From Lucinisca nassula (Eukaryota; Mollusca; Bivalvia; Lucinida; Lucinidae): a stretch of 64,000 nt of DNA. The stretch is taken from positions 149,976,082 through 150,040,081 of the forward strand of contig OY757015.1 of the NCBI GenBank assembly GCA_963580285.1. Reading direction: 5' to 3'. Positions 1-10,935 of the stretch are shown here, in pieces; the first letter of the stretch is position 1, and each line of letters begins with the position of its first letter. The translations under genes were made by a program, and so were the position numbers. The notes under the pieces were generated by a model, which saw only the letters and a program-made list of their open reading frames with translations, had not been told where the DNA came from and ran no database searches.

Positions 1-1220
1 GTATACACAGAAAACAGCCTTATCTCTTCCGGGGAAATGGTCTTAATGCAGACTGCTAGGGCAGATATTCAAAACGCAGTGAATGGTCACAGACACAATA
101 CTAGAATGCTACTTGACTCTGGTAGTCAGCGCACGTATATCACGGAATCTCTGGCAAACAGGTTGAACTTAAAAATGGGTAACAGTGATGAAATAATGTT
201 AGTTACTTTTGGCTCAGAAAACCTAAAAAGATCAGATCTCCGACTACTCAACTCAACATTATCTTGAAGGATGGTAGCTCCCTACAGATTAATGCAAATG
301 TGGTCCCACAAATTGCAGGGTCCATTCAAAGGAGACCAGTTCACCTCAAGTCTTTAAAAAATTGGGATTATCTGTGGGGCGAATTTCCACTGGCAGACGA
401 CTTACCAAAGGAAACAGAGACATCCTCCGTAGAACTGCTTATAGGCAACGACTACTACCTCAACATCATATTACCACAGAAAATTGAGGTACAACGGGGT
501 CTTTATATGCTTGGATCCAAACTTGGATGGATATTGTCAGGGAGAACATGTCTAACCTCTGAACAGCTTCTCACATTGTTAAAGGAATCACAGGCTGTGA
601 TCAATTCAAGACCGCTTACATATGTTGGGGACGATATAAACTCGTCTGTGGCATTGACACCCGCACATTTTCTGTCATTAAATCCACATGTAGGATTACC
701 AACTTACAAACAGGATGATACGGACGACGACGACTACATACCAGAAATGACTTCAACAGAACGCATCACAGCTACATGGAAAAGGGGACTGAAACACTTA
801 GATAGTTTCTGGAAAATATGGCGTGATGACTATCTATTAAACCTGAGAGAGCGATCACAAAGGAATCTAAAGGAGTCAAAACCGCAGTCACCAATCAACC
901 CGAAAGTTGGTGACGTGATACTCATCAAAGATGATCTACCCCGAGGAATGTGGAGAATGGGCCGCATACATGAACTTGTACCCAGTCGAGATGGACAGAC
1001 GCGATCAGCGAAAATCAAGCTTCCCAGCAACAAAATAGTAGGTCGGCCGTTAAACCTACTATATCCAGTTGAATGTGCACATGGAAGGGACAATGCAGCA
1101 GAGGCGAAACAAATTAATAAACAATTAACATCTAAACAAGGAGCTGAAATTACACGACGTCAACAGCCTAGACGAGAATCAGCCATAAGGGCAATGGCAA
1201 AAATAAAGGAACAACAGTGA
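1..1220 (+). pseudogene. BEL/Pao retrotransposon pol relic, internally deleted
   Basis: The frame is open from base 1 to 267. It carries an aspartic-protease-like segment with LLDSGSQRTYI (DSG catalytic triad), of the DUF1758 type found in BEL/Pao polyproteins. A frameshift near 225-264 moves the reading to a second frame (264-1220), which continues the protease-linked segment through ELLIGNDYY and GSKLGWILSGR. Around 540-580 this joins directly to AVINSRPLTYV...LTPAHFL, the end of an integrase, followed by the DUF5641-like tail (PKVGDVILIKDD, MWRMGRI, KLP..). RT, RNase H and most of the integrase are therefore missing, yet the junction stays in frame. An LTR follows at 1232. This is a dead copy. 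The family call rests on motif recognition. Confidence 0.85.
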
Positions 1221-1231
1221 CACTAACTTGC

Positions 1232-1547
1232 TGTCGGGAGTGTCGTGGATAAACCACGATTTTATTGTTATGCTTAATTTTCAATTAACTTTATTAACTT
1301 ATTTTAGTGTTCTAAGCTTAATTTGCACATATTCTATTAATAAGGTGAAGTCAGTTGACGTCAACGTCACTTGACGTCGGAAACAGAGTTTGATGACGTT
1401 AGATACAGTAAAGATGGACATTGAAAGACAAAACATGTAGAAGTAAATTTAAAGGGTTTTAAGAACATTTAGGGAATAAACTTTAAATCTCTTGTGTGGT
1501 TTGACAGTAAAGGTTTATATTTCTCAGTTGTGTTTATATTCGCCACA
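1232..1547 (+). mobile_element. Probable 3' LTR of the BEL/Pao relic
   Basis: It lies 11 bp after the pol stop. It begins TGTCGGGAGTGTCG, ends CGCCACA (TG...CA), is about 316 bp long and has an AATAAA at 1475-1480. The 5' LTR is outside the window, so the boundaries cannot be checked against a partner. Confidence 0.6.
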
Positions 1548-1757
1548 TAAAGAGGTTGTGGTGTACATGTAATATTCAAAATAAAACCAAAAGAAAAACA
1601 ATTTTAGGTTTTGCCGTCCATCAGCTTCATATAAAATATTTGGCTATCTTGTGCAGCATGATCTGAGAATATAAAGTAATAAAAGAAGCACTTTCTGCCA
1701 AACTTCACAGATAAAGCCAATAAACCGTCTACCATATTGTTTCTTTTGAAGCTTTAA

Positions 1758-1962
1758 CCCTTATCTTGCTGAATATTCATTTAAGCCACACCCATTTCTG
1801 TCTATCAACCAATCAAATTACTTGGTCTAATTTATTGCTACATATTCATAAACTGAATGCCAAACAGTGTAGATCCTGATCAGATGGCTTCTTCAGAAGC
1901 CATCTGATCTGGATCTACACTGTTTGCAAAGATAGGGGTTGTTGTGAACAGCAAGATAAGGG
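1758..1962. mobile_element. MITE-A copy 1 (TTAA-flanked, piggyBac-like ends)
   Basis: Terminal inverted repeat CCCTTATCTTGCTGA at the left and its complement at the right, flanked by TTAA on the left and a decayed TAAA on the right. A palindromic centre (core-1: CAAACAGTGTAGATCCTGATCAGA and its mirror) lies at about 1863-1926. No coding capacity. CCC ends plus a TTAA target are typical of piggyBac-type non-autonomous elements. Confidence 0.85.
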
Positions 1963-3152
1963 TAAACCTTTAAATTGCCAGTTAGGACTAGCAAACAATA
2001 TTTTTTGTCTGATTTTTTAGAGAGAATATGGATTGACATTGCATGGGCAGAAAATTCACAAGTACATGTAATATCAAACCTTGTTTTCTTTGAAAACTAG
2101 TTTGTCATCTGCTCTGGAATTGTATGTGGTGCTTTAAGTGTTAAAAGATCTTACTTTGGTTCCATCCCATATTGAAAGAGAAGAGAATTTTTAAAAGGGC
2201 TGCTATAGCATTAAGTTCTTGTTGAAAATAAAAGCTGGCTAGGTCTATGCTTAGCACATATTAAAGTACTTTTTTATCTTAAACAAGAGGGCCAAATGGC
2301 CCTATATCGCTCACCCGTGTACCAGAAAATAGGAGACCACTTGACATTGCTACATACTAAATATCTAAGCTCTGGGCCTTATGGTTTCTGAGAAGAAGAT
2401 TTCTGAAGTTTTTTCCAGTATAGGCCTATAGGTGCTAATGAGCCCTTGGGTGTGGCCAATTTTGACCCAAAGGGCATGGTTGGCAGGATTTATGTTGGAG
2501 ACCACTTGACATTGCTACATACTAAATATCTAAGCTCTTGGCCTTATGGTTTCGGAGAAGAAGACTTTTTAAGTTTTTTCCAATATAAGTCTATAGGAGC
2601 TAATGAGCCCTGAGGCGTGGCCAATTTTGATCCAAAAGGCATAATTGGCATGATTTATGTAGGCGACCATTTTATGTTGCTATATACTAAATATCTAAGG
2701 TCTGTACTTCATGGTTTGAGAGAAGATTTTTGAAGCTGTTTTCCCATTAAAAAGTTATTGGAGTTAAGGGCCCAAAGGATTTAGCCAATTTGGACCCAAG
2801 GGGCATGACTGGCAGGATTCATGTAGACGACCACTTGACATTGCTACATGCTATATACCTAAGCTCTGGGCCTTATGGTTTCAGAAGATTTTTTGAAGTT
2901 TTGTTCTCCCATTTTAAGTTTTTTTTTCCATTTTAAGTCTATGGTAGCTAATGGGCCCAAGGGCCAATTTTGACCCAAGCAGCATGGTTGGCAGAATTTA
3001 GTAAGGTGACCATTTCATGTTGCTACATACCAAATATCTAACCTCTGGAACTAATGGTTTCAGGAGATGTTTGAAGTTTTTTTTCTACTATAAGTCTATG
3101 GGAGCTAATTGGCCCATGGACATTGCCAATTTTGACCCCAGGGGCATGGTTG

Positions 3153-3372
3153 GTTTCCATATGTTTAACGTCACTACAGCTGGTGTCTGGGAATGTTTGG
3201 CCGCGGTAAAAAGTCTCCCTGCCCTACATCATAGTGTAGTTTATATTTTCTTGTCCTTTGGGATCATTGATTCCATTGTGGAATTTAGAAAATATCTGAG
3301 GGTCACTGATGAGGCCTAATTGGCCGAAACGAGCTAGTTTGGCGCAGAAACCATGTACACTTTTATAGAATA
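3153..3372 (+). mobile_element. Retrozyme-like insertion, monomer, in the pearl array
   Basis: About 220 bp break a pearl unit between GGGCATGGTTGG and ATTCATGTAGG. The insert matches the 260-bp unit at 26.16-26.59 kb (shared TTAACGTCACTACA, TGTCTGGGAATGT, CCCTACA-CATAGTGTAG, TTTGGGATCATTGATTCC), but lacks about 70 bp downstream of the ribozyme. It carries the hammerhead at 3300-3345. No coding potential is credible. Confidence 0.75.
3300..3345 (+). ncRNA. Hammerhead ribozyme, type I, slightly decayed
   Basis: In order: GGGTCA (stem I 5' side), CTGATGA core, perfect stem II GGCC-TAATT-GGCC, GAAA core, a short stem III (AC-GAGCTA-GT), cleavage triplet GTT, then TGGCGC closing stem I (five of six pairs). 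Both invariant core boxes are intact. H17 is U rather than the usual C, and stem III keeps only two pairs, so activity may be weak. The motif agrees with two related copies near 26.2-26.5 kb. Confidence 0.8.
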
Positions 3373-4385
3373 TATTCATGTAGGTGTCCACTTGACATTG
3401 CTACAAGCTATATATTTAAGCTCTGGACCCTGTGGTTACAGAAAAGATTTTTGAAGTTTTTCCAATTGTAAGTCTATGGGAGCTAAAGAGCCTTGGGGTG
3501 TGGCCAATTTGGATCCCAGGGGCATAATTGGCAGGATTTATGTAGGCGGCCACTTGACGTTGCTACATACTAAATATCTAAGCTCTGGGCCTTATGGTTT
3601 CAGAGAAAGAAGATTTTTGAAGTTTTTTCCATTATAAGTCAATGGGAGCTGATGAGCTTGGGCGTGGCCAGTTTTGACCCCAGGGGCAGGGTTAGCAGGA
3701 TATATGTAGGTGACCACTTGCCATTGCTACATGCTAAATATCTAAGCTCTGGGCTCTGTGGTTTCAGAGAAGAAGATTTTTGAAGTTTTTCCCCTTATAA
3801 GTGAATGGGAGCTGATGAGCCCCGGGGCATGGCCAATTTTGGCCCCAGGAGTATGGTTAGCAGGATTTGTGTAGGTCACTATTTTATGTTGCTACATACT
3901 AAATATCTAAGCACTGTGCTTCATGATTTCTGAGAAAAAGATTTTTGAAGCTTGTTTCCATTCTGAGTCTATGGGAGCAAAGGGGCCCCGGGTGTTGTCA
4001 ATATGGACCCCAGGGGCATGATTGGCAGGATTTATGTAGGTGACATTGCTACAAGCGAAATACCTAAGCTCTGGGCCCTGTGGTTTCGGAGAAGATTTTT
4101 TAAATTTTTCCCATTGTAAGTCTATGGGAGCTACAGTATATGTTGCCATGGCTACCAGAATTCCAATACGATCAGCCCAAAAACCTTATGCAACCTTTCC
4201 CCCTTAGTAACCTGATGATGCTTCTCATGAAATTTGATCAAGATTGGCCATGGGGTATTAGAGATATACTTATTTGAAATTGTTTACGGATGCACACACC
4301 GATGCATGCACGAATGCACGCACGCACAACGGACAAAATGTGATCACTAAAGCTCACCTTGTCACTATGTGACAGGTGAGCTAAA

Positions 4386-4640
4386 AAGGCACATGTGCAA
4401 CTTTCTTTGTTATATCTTATCAAATGGAATGCTTGAAAACTGCTGGAGAAGTTAAGTAGACAATATAGAAGACTTATTGAAGATTAACCCAAAAATTTTG
4501 CAAAGGGGGAGGTTACCTCACCAAAGGCTCCTGGGTCGCTTATAAGATAGGCAGTGGTCCATCATGGTTGAGAGTTTGTAGATGTATATTTTGTATTAGC
4601 CTGTATAAATATGACAGCAAATATGGGCTTGTATGATTCA
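4386..4640. other. No feature seen
   Basis: AT-rich sequence between the pearl array and the TIR element. I see no frame, repeat or RNA gene here. Confidence 0.5.
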
Positions 4641-4890
4641 AACAATTTGACACGAGACTGACCTTTATTCAAGGAATAAATTAGTCATTTGTTATCGCCT
4701 GATACGTCAGCTTTCGTAAACTTCTCGTGGATTTTCGGCATCTCGTGAATTGTGACCCATTTACCTACCTCTATGTATTGAATAACAATATCGCAATCTT
4801 CCGGAGACAGCAAAGATAAATACATGCATTCAGTCAGGTGTGAAATTATGTTAATGGAGTTCACCAGTCTCAGGTCAATTTGTTCCAACT
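4641..4890 (-). repeat. TIR element with conserved 67-aa frame, copy 1
   Basis: About 27-bp imperfect inverted ends (CAATTTGACACGAGACTGACC / CTGGTGAACTCC..). The minus strand holds an open frame (4685-4888) beginning MEQIDLRLVNSINIISHLTE. A second copy at 42062-42313 keeps the frame open (EQLDMRLVTSINIISHLTE...) despite many changes and a 6-bp in-frame indel. No known domain recognised. It may be a MITE with a chance frame, or a captured exon: an AG precedes the frame in both copies. Confidence 0.55.
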
Positions 4891-5130
4891 ATACAAATGT
4901 GACAGCAATTCTGCCAGAGCCTTTTTGTGTGAAAGCTTATACTTGTTAAGGGCCGCTTTTTTCTTGTGAAAACTTATACTTGTTGCATAAATATAAAGGT
5001 CAACATGCATTGTGGGTAACTAATGACTGTACTTCCATGTTAAACCCTATGTATATAATAAACACAGACAAAAAGATTTAGGTACAGACAAAAAGGTGTA
5101 AAAGAGACAGAAAGAAACCTGATTTCTGAC

Positions 5131-5336
5131 AACTTTCAAGAATACTTCATTGAATTCACTTATTTTAAGCTGATAGTTAATCACAAGTGGGTGAAAACTG
5201 GAGTACTTGGAGAAAAACCATTTGACCTTCCGTTGCAGAACTTGGCATCTCATGCCAGCCAAGTGAGGCTTGAACCACAGCGGTGAGAGACCTAATATTT
5301 AAGAGTCAGCACTCATACCTAATCGGTCACGGAGGC
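5131..5336 (-). mobile_element. SINE-I copy (tRNA-derived), minus strand, diverged
   Basis: Read on the minus strand it starts with a tRNA-like head (GCCTCCGTGACCG..., AGTGCTGACTC), B-box-like GGTTCAAGCC, then CTGCAACGGAAGGTCAAATG and CACTTGTGATTAACTATCAG. The same order occurs in the intact copy at 43289-43523. Confidence 0.7.
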
Positions 5337-5587
5337 ATATATGAAGTGACTGAATTTGACACATTTTAGACAGGAATCCACAAATGTGTCTCTGGCAAAC
5401 ATTGCAGACCCTGATCAGATACTGCAGAATGTGACAAAATATTCAGCCATTTTCTAAAGAAATTTCTAGAAAAAAAAATAACTCAACCTCACACCCCTAA
5501 ATTTCAAAATGGACTCCTGCTTTTATATAATGCTGATTACACGTGGTACAAAGTGGATCAAATCAATGTTATAAGTGGTTGTGGATT

Positions 5588-5886
5588 TGTTTGTTTGATT
5601 TGAGGTTTAATGTCCCCGTCAACACTGCAAAGGTCATTTTGGGGATGTTGCTTCCAATCTTGTGGGACTTTTACCCGACATAGAGATGAAATGACATCTC
5701 AAGGCCTGTCACCCAATGAAACCAATACGGTTTATAAGCATGGACGGTCGGACTCGTGCGCACCGCTTTGGCTGGGCAGGCTTAGATCCTCTAAGCAGTT
5801 TACCAGTACTCGTGTGGTCAGATTCAGCTCTGCGTGGAAGCATCATGCAGCCCATATATTTCTTCAAGCCCCGATGGGCGGGGGCG
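5588..5886 (-). mobile_element. SINE-IV copy, near full length, minus strand
   Basis: On the minus strand: GCCCCCGCCCATCGGGGCTT head, AGATCTAAGCCTGCCCAGCC, GACATTAAACCTC and a CAAACAAACAAA tail. About fifteen full or partial relatives occur in the window. I see no good Pol III A/B boxes in the head. It shares its last ~60 bp with SINE-II. Confidence 0.75.
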
Positions 5887-6397
5887 TAAAGTGGTTGTGG
5901 AAATTATCTTTATCAGGGGTGTAGCTGCAATGTACGCACAATGCATACACACTGGATCCACAAGTATGAGCTAGTTGAAGGGAAAAAAAGAGAGTAAAAA
6001 CGAACTCGGAGAGCTCACGAATTGTTCTATTTTTTGGTTTTTGTTCAAGTGCTGCACACCTCCCCCACACCCCAAACCCCGTGTCTCCCTTAAGGAGCTC
6101 AGCCCCCTTAACCCCTATTGGGGGAGAACTTCTTAGGTGCGTACTGTTTTTTTTTTGCCCCAAGCTACACCCGTTTATCTTGGTAAGTCATGTTACAGAA
6201 GCAAAAATGAAATCCAGTAAAACTGGGATTGGAACCAATGATCCTGAACTGCAGCCTGGATCCAGTCAAATTAAGGTTGAAATGATCGACAACCAGCATC
6301 TGTTTGTTATCATAATAAAAACATCTTTAGTGTCTGTGGCTGTTAACCTGCTACTGTGTTACACCACATATTGTGAAGCACCTTGGTACAATCATAA

Positions 6398-6602
6398 CCC
6401 TTGTCCTGCTGAATATTCATATATGCCACACCCACTACCGTTTATCAACCAATCAGATTACTTGATGCAAATTATTGCAACAAATTCACAATCAGAATGG
6501 CAAACAATGTAGATCCTTATCAGATGGCTTCTGACGAAGCCATCTGATCTGGATCTTCATTGTTTGGAAAATAAGGCATATCAGGGCTCAGCAGGACAAG
6601 GG
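6398..6602. mobile_element. MITE-A copy 2
   Basis: CCCTTGTCCTGCTGA ends in inverted order, TAA/ATAA flanks (decayed TTAA), and a core-1 palindrome around GATGGCTTCTGACGAAGCCATC (6523-6545). Confidence 0.85.
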
Positions 6603-6644
6603 ATAATATCCAGAAAAAAAGAAGGGGAGTTTTGGTGAAATAAG

Positions 6645-6735
6645 GAGTTCTGCAACCCCCCTCCTCACCCTAGCCCCACCCCCACCCCACCACCACCCAG
6701 TACCCCCATGAAAAAAGAAATGCTGTGCCACAAAA
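6645..6735. repeat. C-rich low-complexity tract
   Basis: CCCC/CCACC-rich run without coding signal. Confidence 0.6.
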
Positions 6736-6834
6736 AAACATGCTTTATAACATGGCTAGCCAAAAAAGACTAAGATCAGTATCATATTCGCTGATCAGAG
6801 CTTTTGCTTTCATTTCAAATTGACTTTCCCTTGG

Positions 6835-6905
6835 ACAAGCAATCAATTATGGCTCTATCTGGCCAATTAGTCTACCTGATCACACTTTTCCTGGGCAGGC
6901 TTATA
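6835..6905 (-). mobile_element. SINE-II fragment
   Basis: Contains CACACTTTTCCTGGGCAGGC TTATAC, the complement of the SINE-II central block. It is truncated on both sides. Confidence 0.5.
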
Positions 6906-6927
6906 CATTAGTAACTAAGGTCCCTAA

Positions 6928-7412
6928 CCCTTGTCCTGCTGAACTTAATCCTAAATACTCAGACACCTTGAGGACTTGCTGTAATTCTCCTAAAAGTTTT
7001 CCAAATGTTACATGATCAAGCAAGGAGTACAAAAGGTGCAGACAGAATAGTAAACAGTGAAGACCCTGATCAGACTGCTCCTTCAGGATAAATGGAAGAA
7101 ATAACAACATTCCCCCTCTACTCTTACATTGTACCTGCTGCAAGGACAGCAGGCCTTGCCCAACTGTAAGCCAATATCAGCTGGACAACCCAGTGACGCA
7201 AGATACATGTCACTTTTATCTCACCCACCCACCCCTTTTACAAATAGTACAGATCCAGTTCAGAAGTCTGATGAAGAAGCCATCTGATTTGGCTCTGCAC
7301 TCATTCAGTTTGTGATTTTTAATGAAAAGTATTAAATTTTATATCAAGTTATCTGATTGGCTGATAGTCAGAAATGGGTGTGGCAAAATTAATTTATTCA
7401 GCAGGACAAGGG
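6928..7412. mobile_element. MITE-A copy 3 with a nested MITE-C fragment
   Basis: The left end CCCTTGTCCTGCTGA (6928) and right end TCAGCAGGACAAGGG (7398-7412) are separated by 485 bp instead of ~205. The extra sequence at about 6945-7090 is MITE-C (TCAGACACCTTGAGGACTTG, CTGTAATTCTCCTAAAA, GTAAACAGTGAAGACCC). The remaining A sequence resumes by 7250. Confidence 0.65.
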
Positions 7413-7757
7413 AAAACATATACACTTTCAGATGAGGTAAATCTTTCAAAATACTATAAGGCCCATATCAACAAGGGACAAATCTTAAAGAAAAGAAAAT
7501 TCACCTGAGGAGCAAACTCTTACCTCCTTTTCAGAGAGACTTTACAGGAAATCAAACAAGAACTCATTGAAGTTGTCCCCCTTTAGACAATTGGTGGAAT
7601 CATGCCAGGGGTACCTCAAGACATGTGGTTTCTAATTGAGATTTGAAATGACAATTTTTCCACTATCAGTCCTTCACTTTTCACACTGACTTTTCCTCGG
7701 GACTCGATTTCTATTTTCACTGACCAAAATGCCCAAATCTCAAAATCCGGCATTCAT

Positions 7758-8061
7758 CACGAAACACGCCTATATAATTTTGACCCCATCGAACCCCACT
7801 TTTATATAGTAAAACTGGGGTTTACAGGGGTAAACCTTATTTTTCTTATTTCTGCTCAAAATATAGATTATTGGTACTTGTTAGAACCGCCTAATTCTGC
7901 TCTAAATTATAGATTGTGGCGCCTCAATGAGGCGGTTCTAACAAGTACCAACAATCTATATTTTGAGCAAAAATAAGAAAAATATCATAATTTTTCATCA
8001 TAAAATGTTCTTTTTTTTCTGCGATAAAGGTTACATTGTATTTGTATAGGCGTGTTTTCGT
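7758..8061. mobile_element. MITE-D copy 1 with core-2 hairpin
   Basis: Long inverted ends: CACGAAACACGCCTATATAA on the left and the mirror of CGAAAACACGCCTATACAAA on the right. A core-2 hairpin (TTAGAACCGCC..., GAGGCGGTTCTAA) lies at 7879-7952. Non-coding. Related copies at 30981 and 33793. Confidence 0.8.
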
Positions 8062-8477
8062 AATGTTTGGCATTCTGTAGACTTCCTTGTCAGATGGTTG
8101 AAAAAGAATATTTTTACAGACATTAACATAAAACTGCAACCCTATGACAATGTGTTTCAATTTATTGAAAAGCAACGACAAATGACTTAATTCCTTTCAT
8201 TTCAGTAGCAAGTTAGGTTTTGACCATGAGCCCCAAAAATTGACTCCCAAACATGATTTCACCTAACCCTCAAACACCAAGTACATTTTACAAATGACAT
8301 TTTCAAAGTACCAGCCGAGTATATTATTTCAAAAAAGATTCAACCTGCTCTAGAATTGCAGTGCTTTAAGAGATAAATATAAGATGTGATCTTTCAGAAA
8401 AACAAATTTTCAATTACACCAAAATTGAATTCATAGGCTAAAACATATAACAATTCCAGAACATTTGTTTTAACAGA

Positions 8478-8612
8478 CATTTGCCCCCCAGTTGAAAATA
8501 CAACCTGGACATTTGCCCCCCACTGCTTATTTTTGGTATGGACATCCCCCCCCCCCCCCACCCCTCCGAGTGCTTATTTCAGAAAGGGACAATTGCCCCC
8601 CAGATTCACCCT
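8478..8612 (+). repeat. Short-motif array GACATTTGCCCCCCA
   Basis: GACATTTGCCCCCCAG, GACATTTGCCCCCCAC, GACATCCCCC... and GACAATTGCCCCCCAG recur in 135 bp. The motif resembles the terminal motifs of the three fold-back elements at 17.4, 19.2 and 31.6 kb. No inverted partner seen nearby. Confidence 0.5.
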
Positions 8613-8896
8613 GGCCATAGACCAAGAAGAAAAACACATCTGTGAGAATTATGAAATATCACATTTCGTACTCGGTGCATGTTTTTGTTGCAACAACTTC
8701 AAAATAAATCCATTACCAAGGCTATAAATAGATACTGAAAACATGTGGAAAAGACATGAACTGCACCAGCAACGCCTTCAGGTAGCATCAATATCATTAC
8801 TACAGACTCTCTACAAGAGTAACAAGCTACTACTATTTTAACCCCATTTTGTACTGAATGGAATCTTGCAACTTATTTTGTTAGTTTGGAGTTTAA

Positions 8897-9114
8897 CCCA
8901 TTTTGTACCGGAAAGCCCGGTACCAGTACATTTTGTGGCATCTGATCAGGGCCTACACAGATCAGATGCTGCGTTTTGCGGCGTCTGATCAGGGCCTACA
9001 CTGTTTGCAAGAAGTTCAAACATTTTCCAAATAAATTTTGAAGAAAACACAACCCGGCGACACCTCTAAATTTTGAAATGGACTGCGTTAGATTCCATTT
9101 GTTAACCAAAAGGG
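8897..9114. mobile_element. MITE-B copy 1 (TTAA-flanked)
   Basis: TTAA on both sides (8893-8896, 9115-9118). Left end CCCATTTTGTACCGG, right end ...AACCAAAAGGG. Inside is core-1 (GCGTCTGATCAGGGCCTACA). The right half keeps GAAGAAAACACAACC and CTAAATTTTGAAATGGACT, shared by all B copies. Confidence 0.85.
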
Positions 9115-9120
9115 TTAACA

Positions 9121-9300
9121 GCCCAGTGAACACTATTTGGGCCATATCGAGGGGTCAGTTTACACCTAATTTCGTCAGAAACAGAGTATGACTGTAGAAA
9201 AGGTTTGACGATCAACTAAAGAATGACGCAGACCCAGCCAGTATTGAGTCTTCAACTTCACTATCACCAGTCAGACATGCACCCAACTGATCTAAGCAGG
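9121..9300 (-). mobile_element. SINE-II, old degenerate copy
   Basis: Order of blocks on the minus strand matches SINE-II: tRNA-like tail GATCAGTTGGGTGCATGTCT, ...CAATACTGGC..., GACCCCTCGATATGGCCCAA. Strongly decayed. Confidence 0.45.
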
Positions 9301-9537
9301 AGTGTACTGAAAAATGGCGGTGTTGTTTTTAAAAATTATTTGAAATTTTGCAAACAGTGAAGGCCCTGATCATATTTTGCCATCTGATCTGAGCCGGCAC
9401 TGGAATGTATTTGGAGAAAAAGGCTTCAGCAGACAGTGTCAATCCAGATGAGATGCCTCAATACACAGCATCCCATCATGTTCTACACTGTTTCTAATGC
9501 ATTACCCCGCTATTTATTTTATAAAAGTTTAGAACTA

Positions 9538-9880
9538 CAGTAGAACTTCGATGGCTCGAACATCGATGGCTCGTTTACCATGGATGAGTCGAACCCGCTC
9601 TTGAGTCCCTAGCGAAATCCTCTACATAAGAAATAGTGAGGGATAATTAAGGAGATTTTAGTCTTTTATCTTGCAAATGTATGCTGTGTGTACTCATTAG
9701 AATCGCCTCGATGAGGCGATTCTAATGAGTACACACAGCATACTTTTTCATTATAGAACACCGAAAAGATGTCTAAAAGTATCTCATTATGCCTCCTGAC
9801 AGTAACCTCAGTGGCTCGAACTACCCCTGTCTCGAACAGATTTTCGAGGTCCCAAAGGTGTTCGAGCCATTGAAGTTACA
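9538..9880. mobile_element. MITE-F copy 1 (pogo-like, TA target) with core-2 hairpin
   Basis: Ends CAGTAGAACTTCGATGGCTC and its mirror (GTTCGAGCCATTGAAGTT), preceded by TA. The centre (9691-9745) is a near-perfect hairpin, CATTAGAATCGCCTCGATG and mirror. TIR style and TA target fit Tc1/mariner-pogo MITEs. Confidence 0.8.
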
Positions 9881-9883
9881 ATA

Positions 9884-10100
9884 ATGATCCTAAGTATTGG
9901 GACAGATTGGCCTGAAGCAAACAATGCAGACCCCGAAGGAGTCTGATCTGGTCTATACTATTTGCCATTCTGTCTCTACTTTTCGGACTCCTTGCTGGAT
10001 TGTGAAACAATTTTGTTAAATTTTAGGAGAATTACAGAGTCCTCAATGTGTCCCATTTTTTAGGATTTCTGCAGTAGGTGTCTGAATATTTAGGGTAAAT
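9884..10100. mobile_element. MITE-C copy 1
   Basis: Begins ATGATCCTAAGTATTGGGAC, contains a core-1 variant (CAAACAATGCAGACCC...TCTGATCTGGTCTATACTA) and ends with AGGAGAATTACAG...TGTCTGAATATTTAGG. Other copies: 32965, 34300, 54645, 56145. Confidence 0.65.
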
Positions 10101-10202
10101 ATGATATGCTTGTTGTCTTCAGTATCTAGAGTCCTGAAAATCTGACATTTGGCACTTAACATAGCCCAAGATAACTGAGCACTACATCATGTACTGTAAC
10201 AT

Positions 10203-10311
10203 TTGTTTGTTTGTTTTTGAGTTTAATTACCAAGACAACACTATTAAGGCCATATCTAGCCAGCCAATCAACATAAGCACACTTTTCATGAGCAAGCCCT
10301 TTCTAAGCCAT
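10203..10311 (-). mobile_element. SINE-II 3' fragment
   Basis: TTTGTTTGTTTGT tail (minus-strand CAAA tail), ACACTATTAAGGCC, CACACTTTTCATGAGCAAGC: the SINE-II 3' half on the minus strand. Confidence 0.55.
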
Positions 10312-10323
10312 CAACCAGTTTAA

Positions 10324-10534
10324 CCCATTTTGTACCGGAATTCACAAAATGGGTAGTTGGCAAACAGTGCAGACCCAGATCAGACGCCGCAGAATGTGGC
10401 ATCTGATCAGGTCTTACAATGTTTGCAAGATTTTCAGCCAATTTCCTAATAAATTTTGAAGAAAACACAACCTGACACCCCTTTATTTTGAAATGAACTC
10501 CTGTTATATAAAGAGGAAGATTCCATTTTGTACA
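10324..10534. mobile_element. MITE-B copy 2, right end cut by a pearl-like insertion
   Basis: TTAA then CCCATTTTGTACCGG, core-1 with AGACGCCGCAGAATGTGGCA, CACAACCTGACACCCCT. At GTACA the element stops and ACAAGAGGGCC begins. Confidence 0.75.
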
Positions 10535-10935
10535 ACAAGAGGGCCATGATGCCCCTGGATTGCTCACCTGATACATAGTGTAACAAGTGGGCCCTGCGAG
10601 GGCCATTATTGGCCCCAGGACTATAATTTGCATTATCTTGAGGGAGGTCTAAAAGGTGAAGCTTCATACCAAATATCAAAGACCGAAGCCTTCTGGTTTC
10701 AAACAAAAAGATTTTTAAAGGTTTTCCTTATATAAGTCTGAATAAAACCTGTGGGCCCCGGGGCAGGGCTATATTAGGCCAGTCTTAAATTTGAACAGTC
10801 TTAAATATCAAACACCCGGGCCTTCTGGTTTCAGACAAGAATATTTTTTAAAGGTTTCCCCATATAAGTCAATGTAAAACCAAAGGGCTTCAGGGCAGGG
10901 GCAATTTTGGCTCCAGGGTTATAATCAGGGCTTAA
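10534..10935 (-). mobile_element. Pearl-like element, short copy
   Basis: Starts ACAAGAGGGCC-atga-TGCCCCT. About two core units follow (CTTCTGGTTTCA-ACAAAAAGATTTTTAAAGG). Core units match those at 56.4-57.6 kb in opposite orientation. Confidence 0.6.

Larger units (their letters stand above)
2283..4385. mobile_element. Pearl-like (HINE/Helentron-type) tandem-core element
   Basis: About ten diverged units of roughly 160-170 bp share blocks such as CCACTTGACATTGCTACAT, ATATCTAAGCTCTGGGCC and GGGCATGGTTGGCAGGATT. One end is ACAAGAGGGCC-aaat-GGCCCT (a hairpin at 2283-2305). The other is AGCTCACC...GGTGAGCTA with a Cys-rich-looking CA/CG microsatellite at 4288-4330. Tandem cores between short fixed flanks plus a tetranucleotide-like microsatellite match bivalve pearl elements. 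An insertion (3153-3372) interrupts the array. Assignment to Helentrons is inference from the end structure. Confidence 0.65.

Noticed and set aside
1..1220. Active BEL/Pao element
   Set aside because: RT, RNase H and most of the integrase are deleted and there is a frameshift; only relic domains remain.
3017..3319. 100-aa plus-strand frame as a protein
   Set aside because: It spans a pearl unit and the ribozyme insertion, so it is a chance fusion.
6081..6512. 143-aa open frame as a gene
   Set aside because: It runs from unassigned sequence into MITE-A copy 2 and has no domain-like features.
10286..10706. Overlapping minus-strand frames of 86-115 aa
   Set aside because: They cover MITE-B copy 2 and a pearl-like element.
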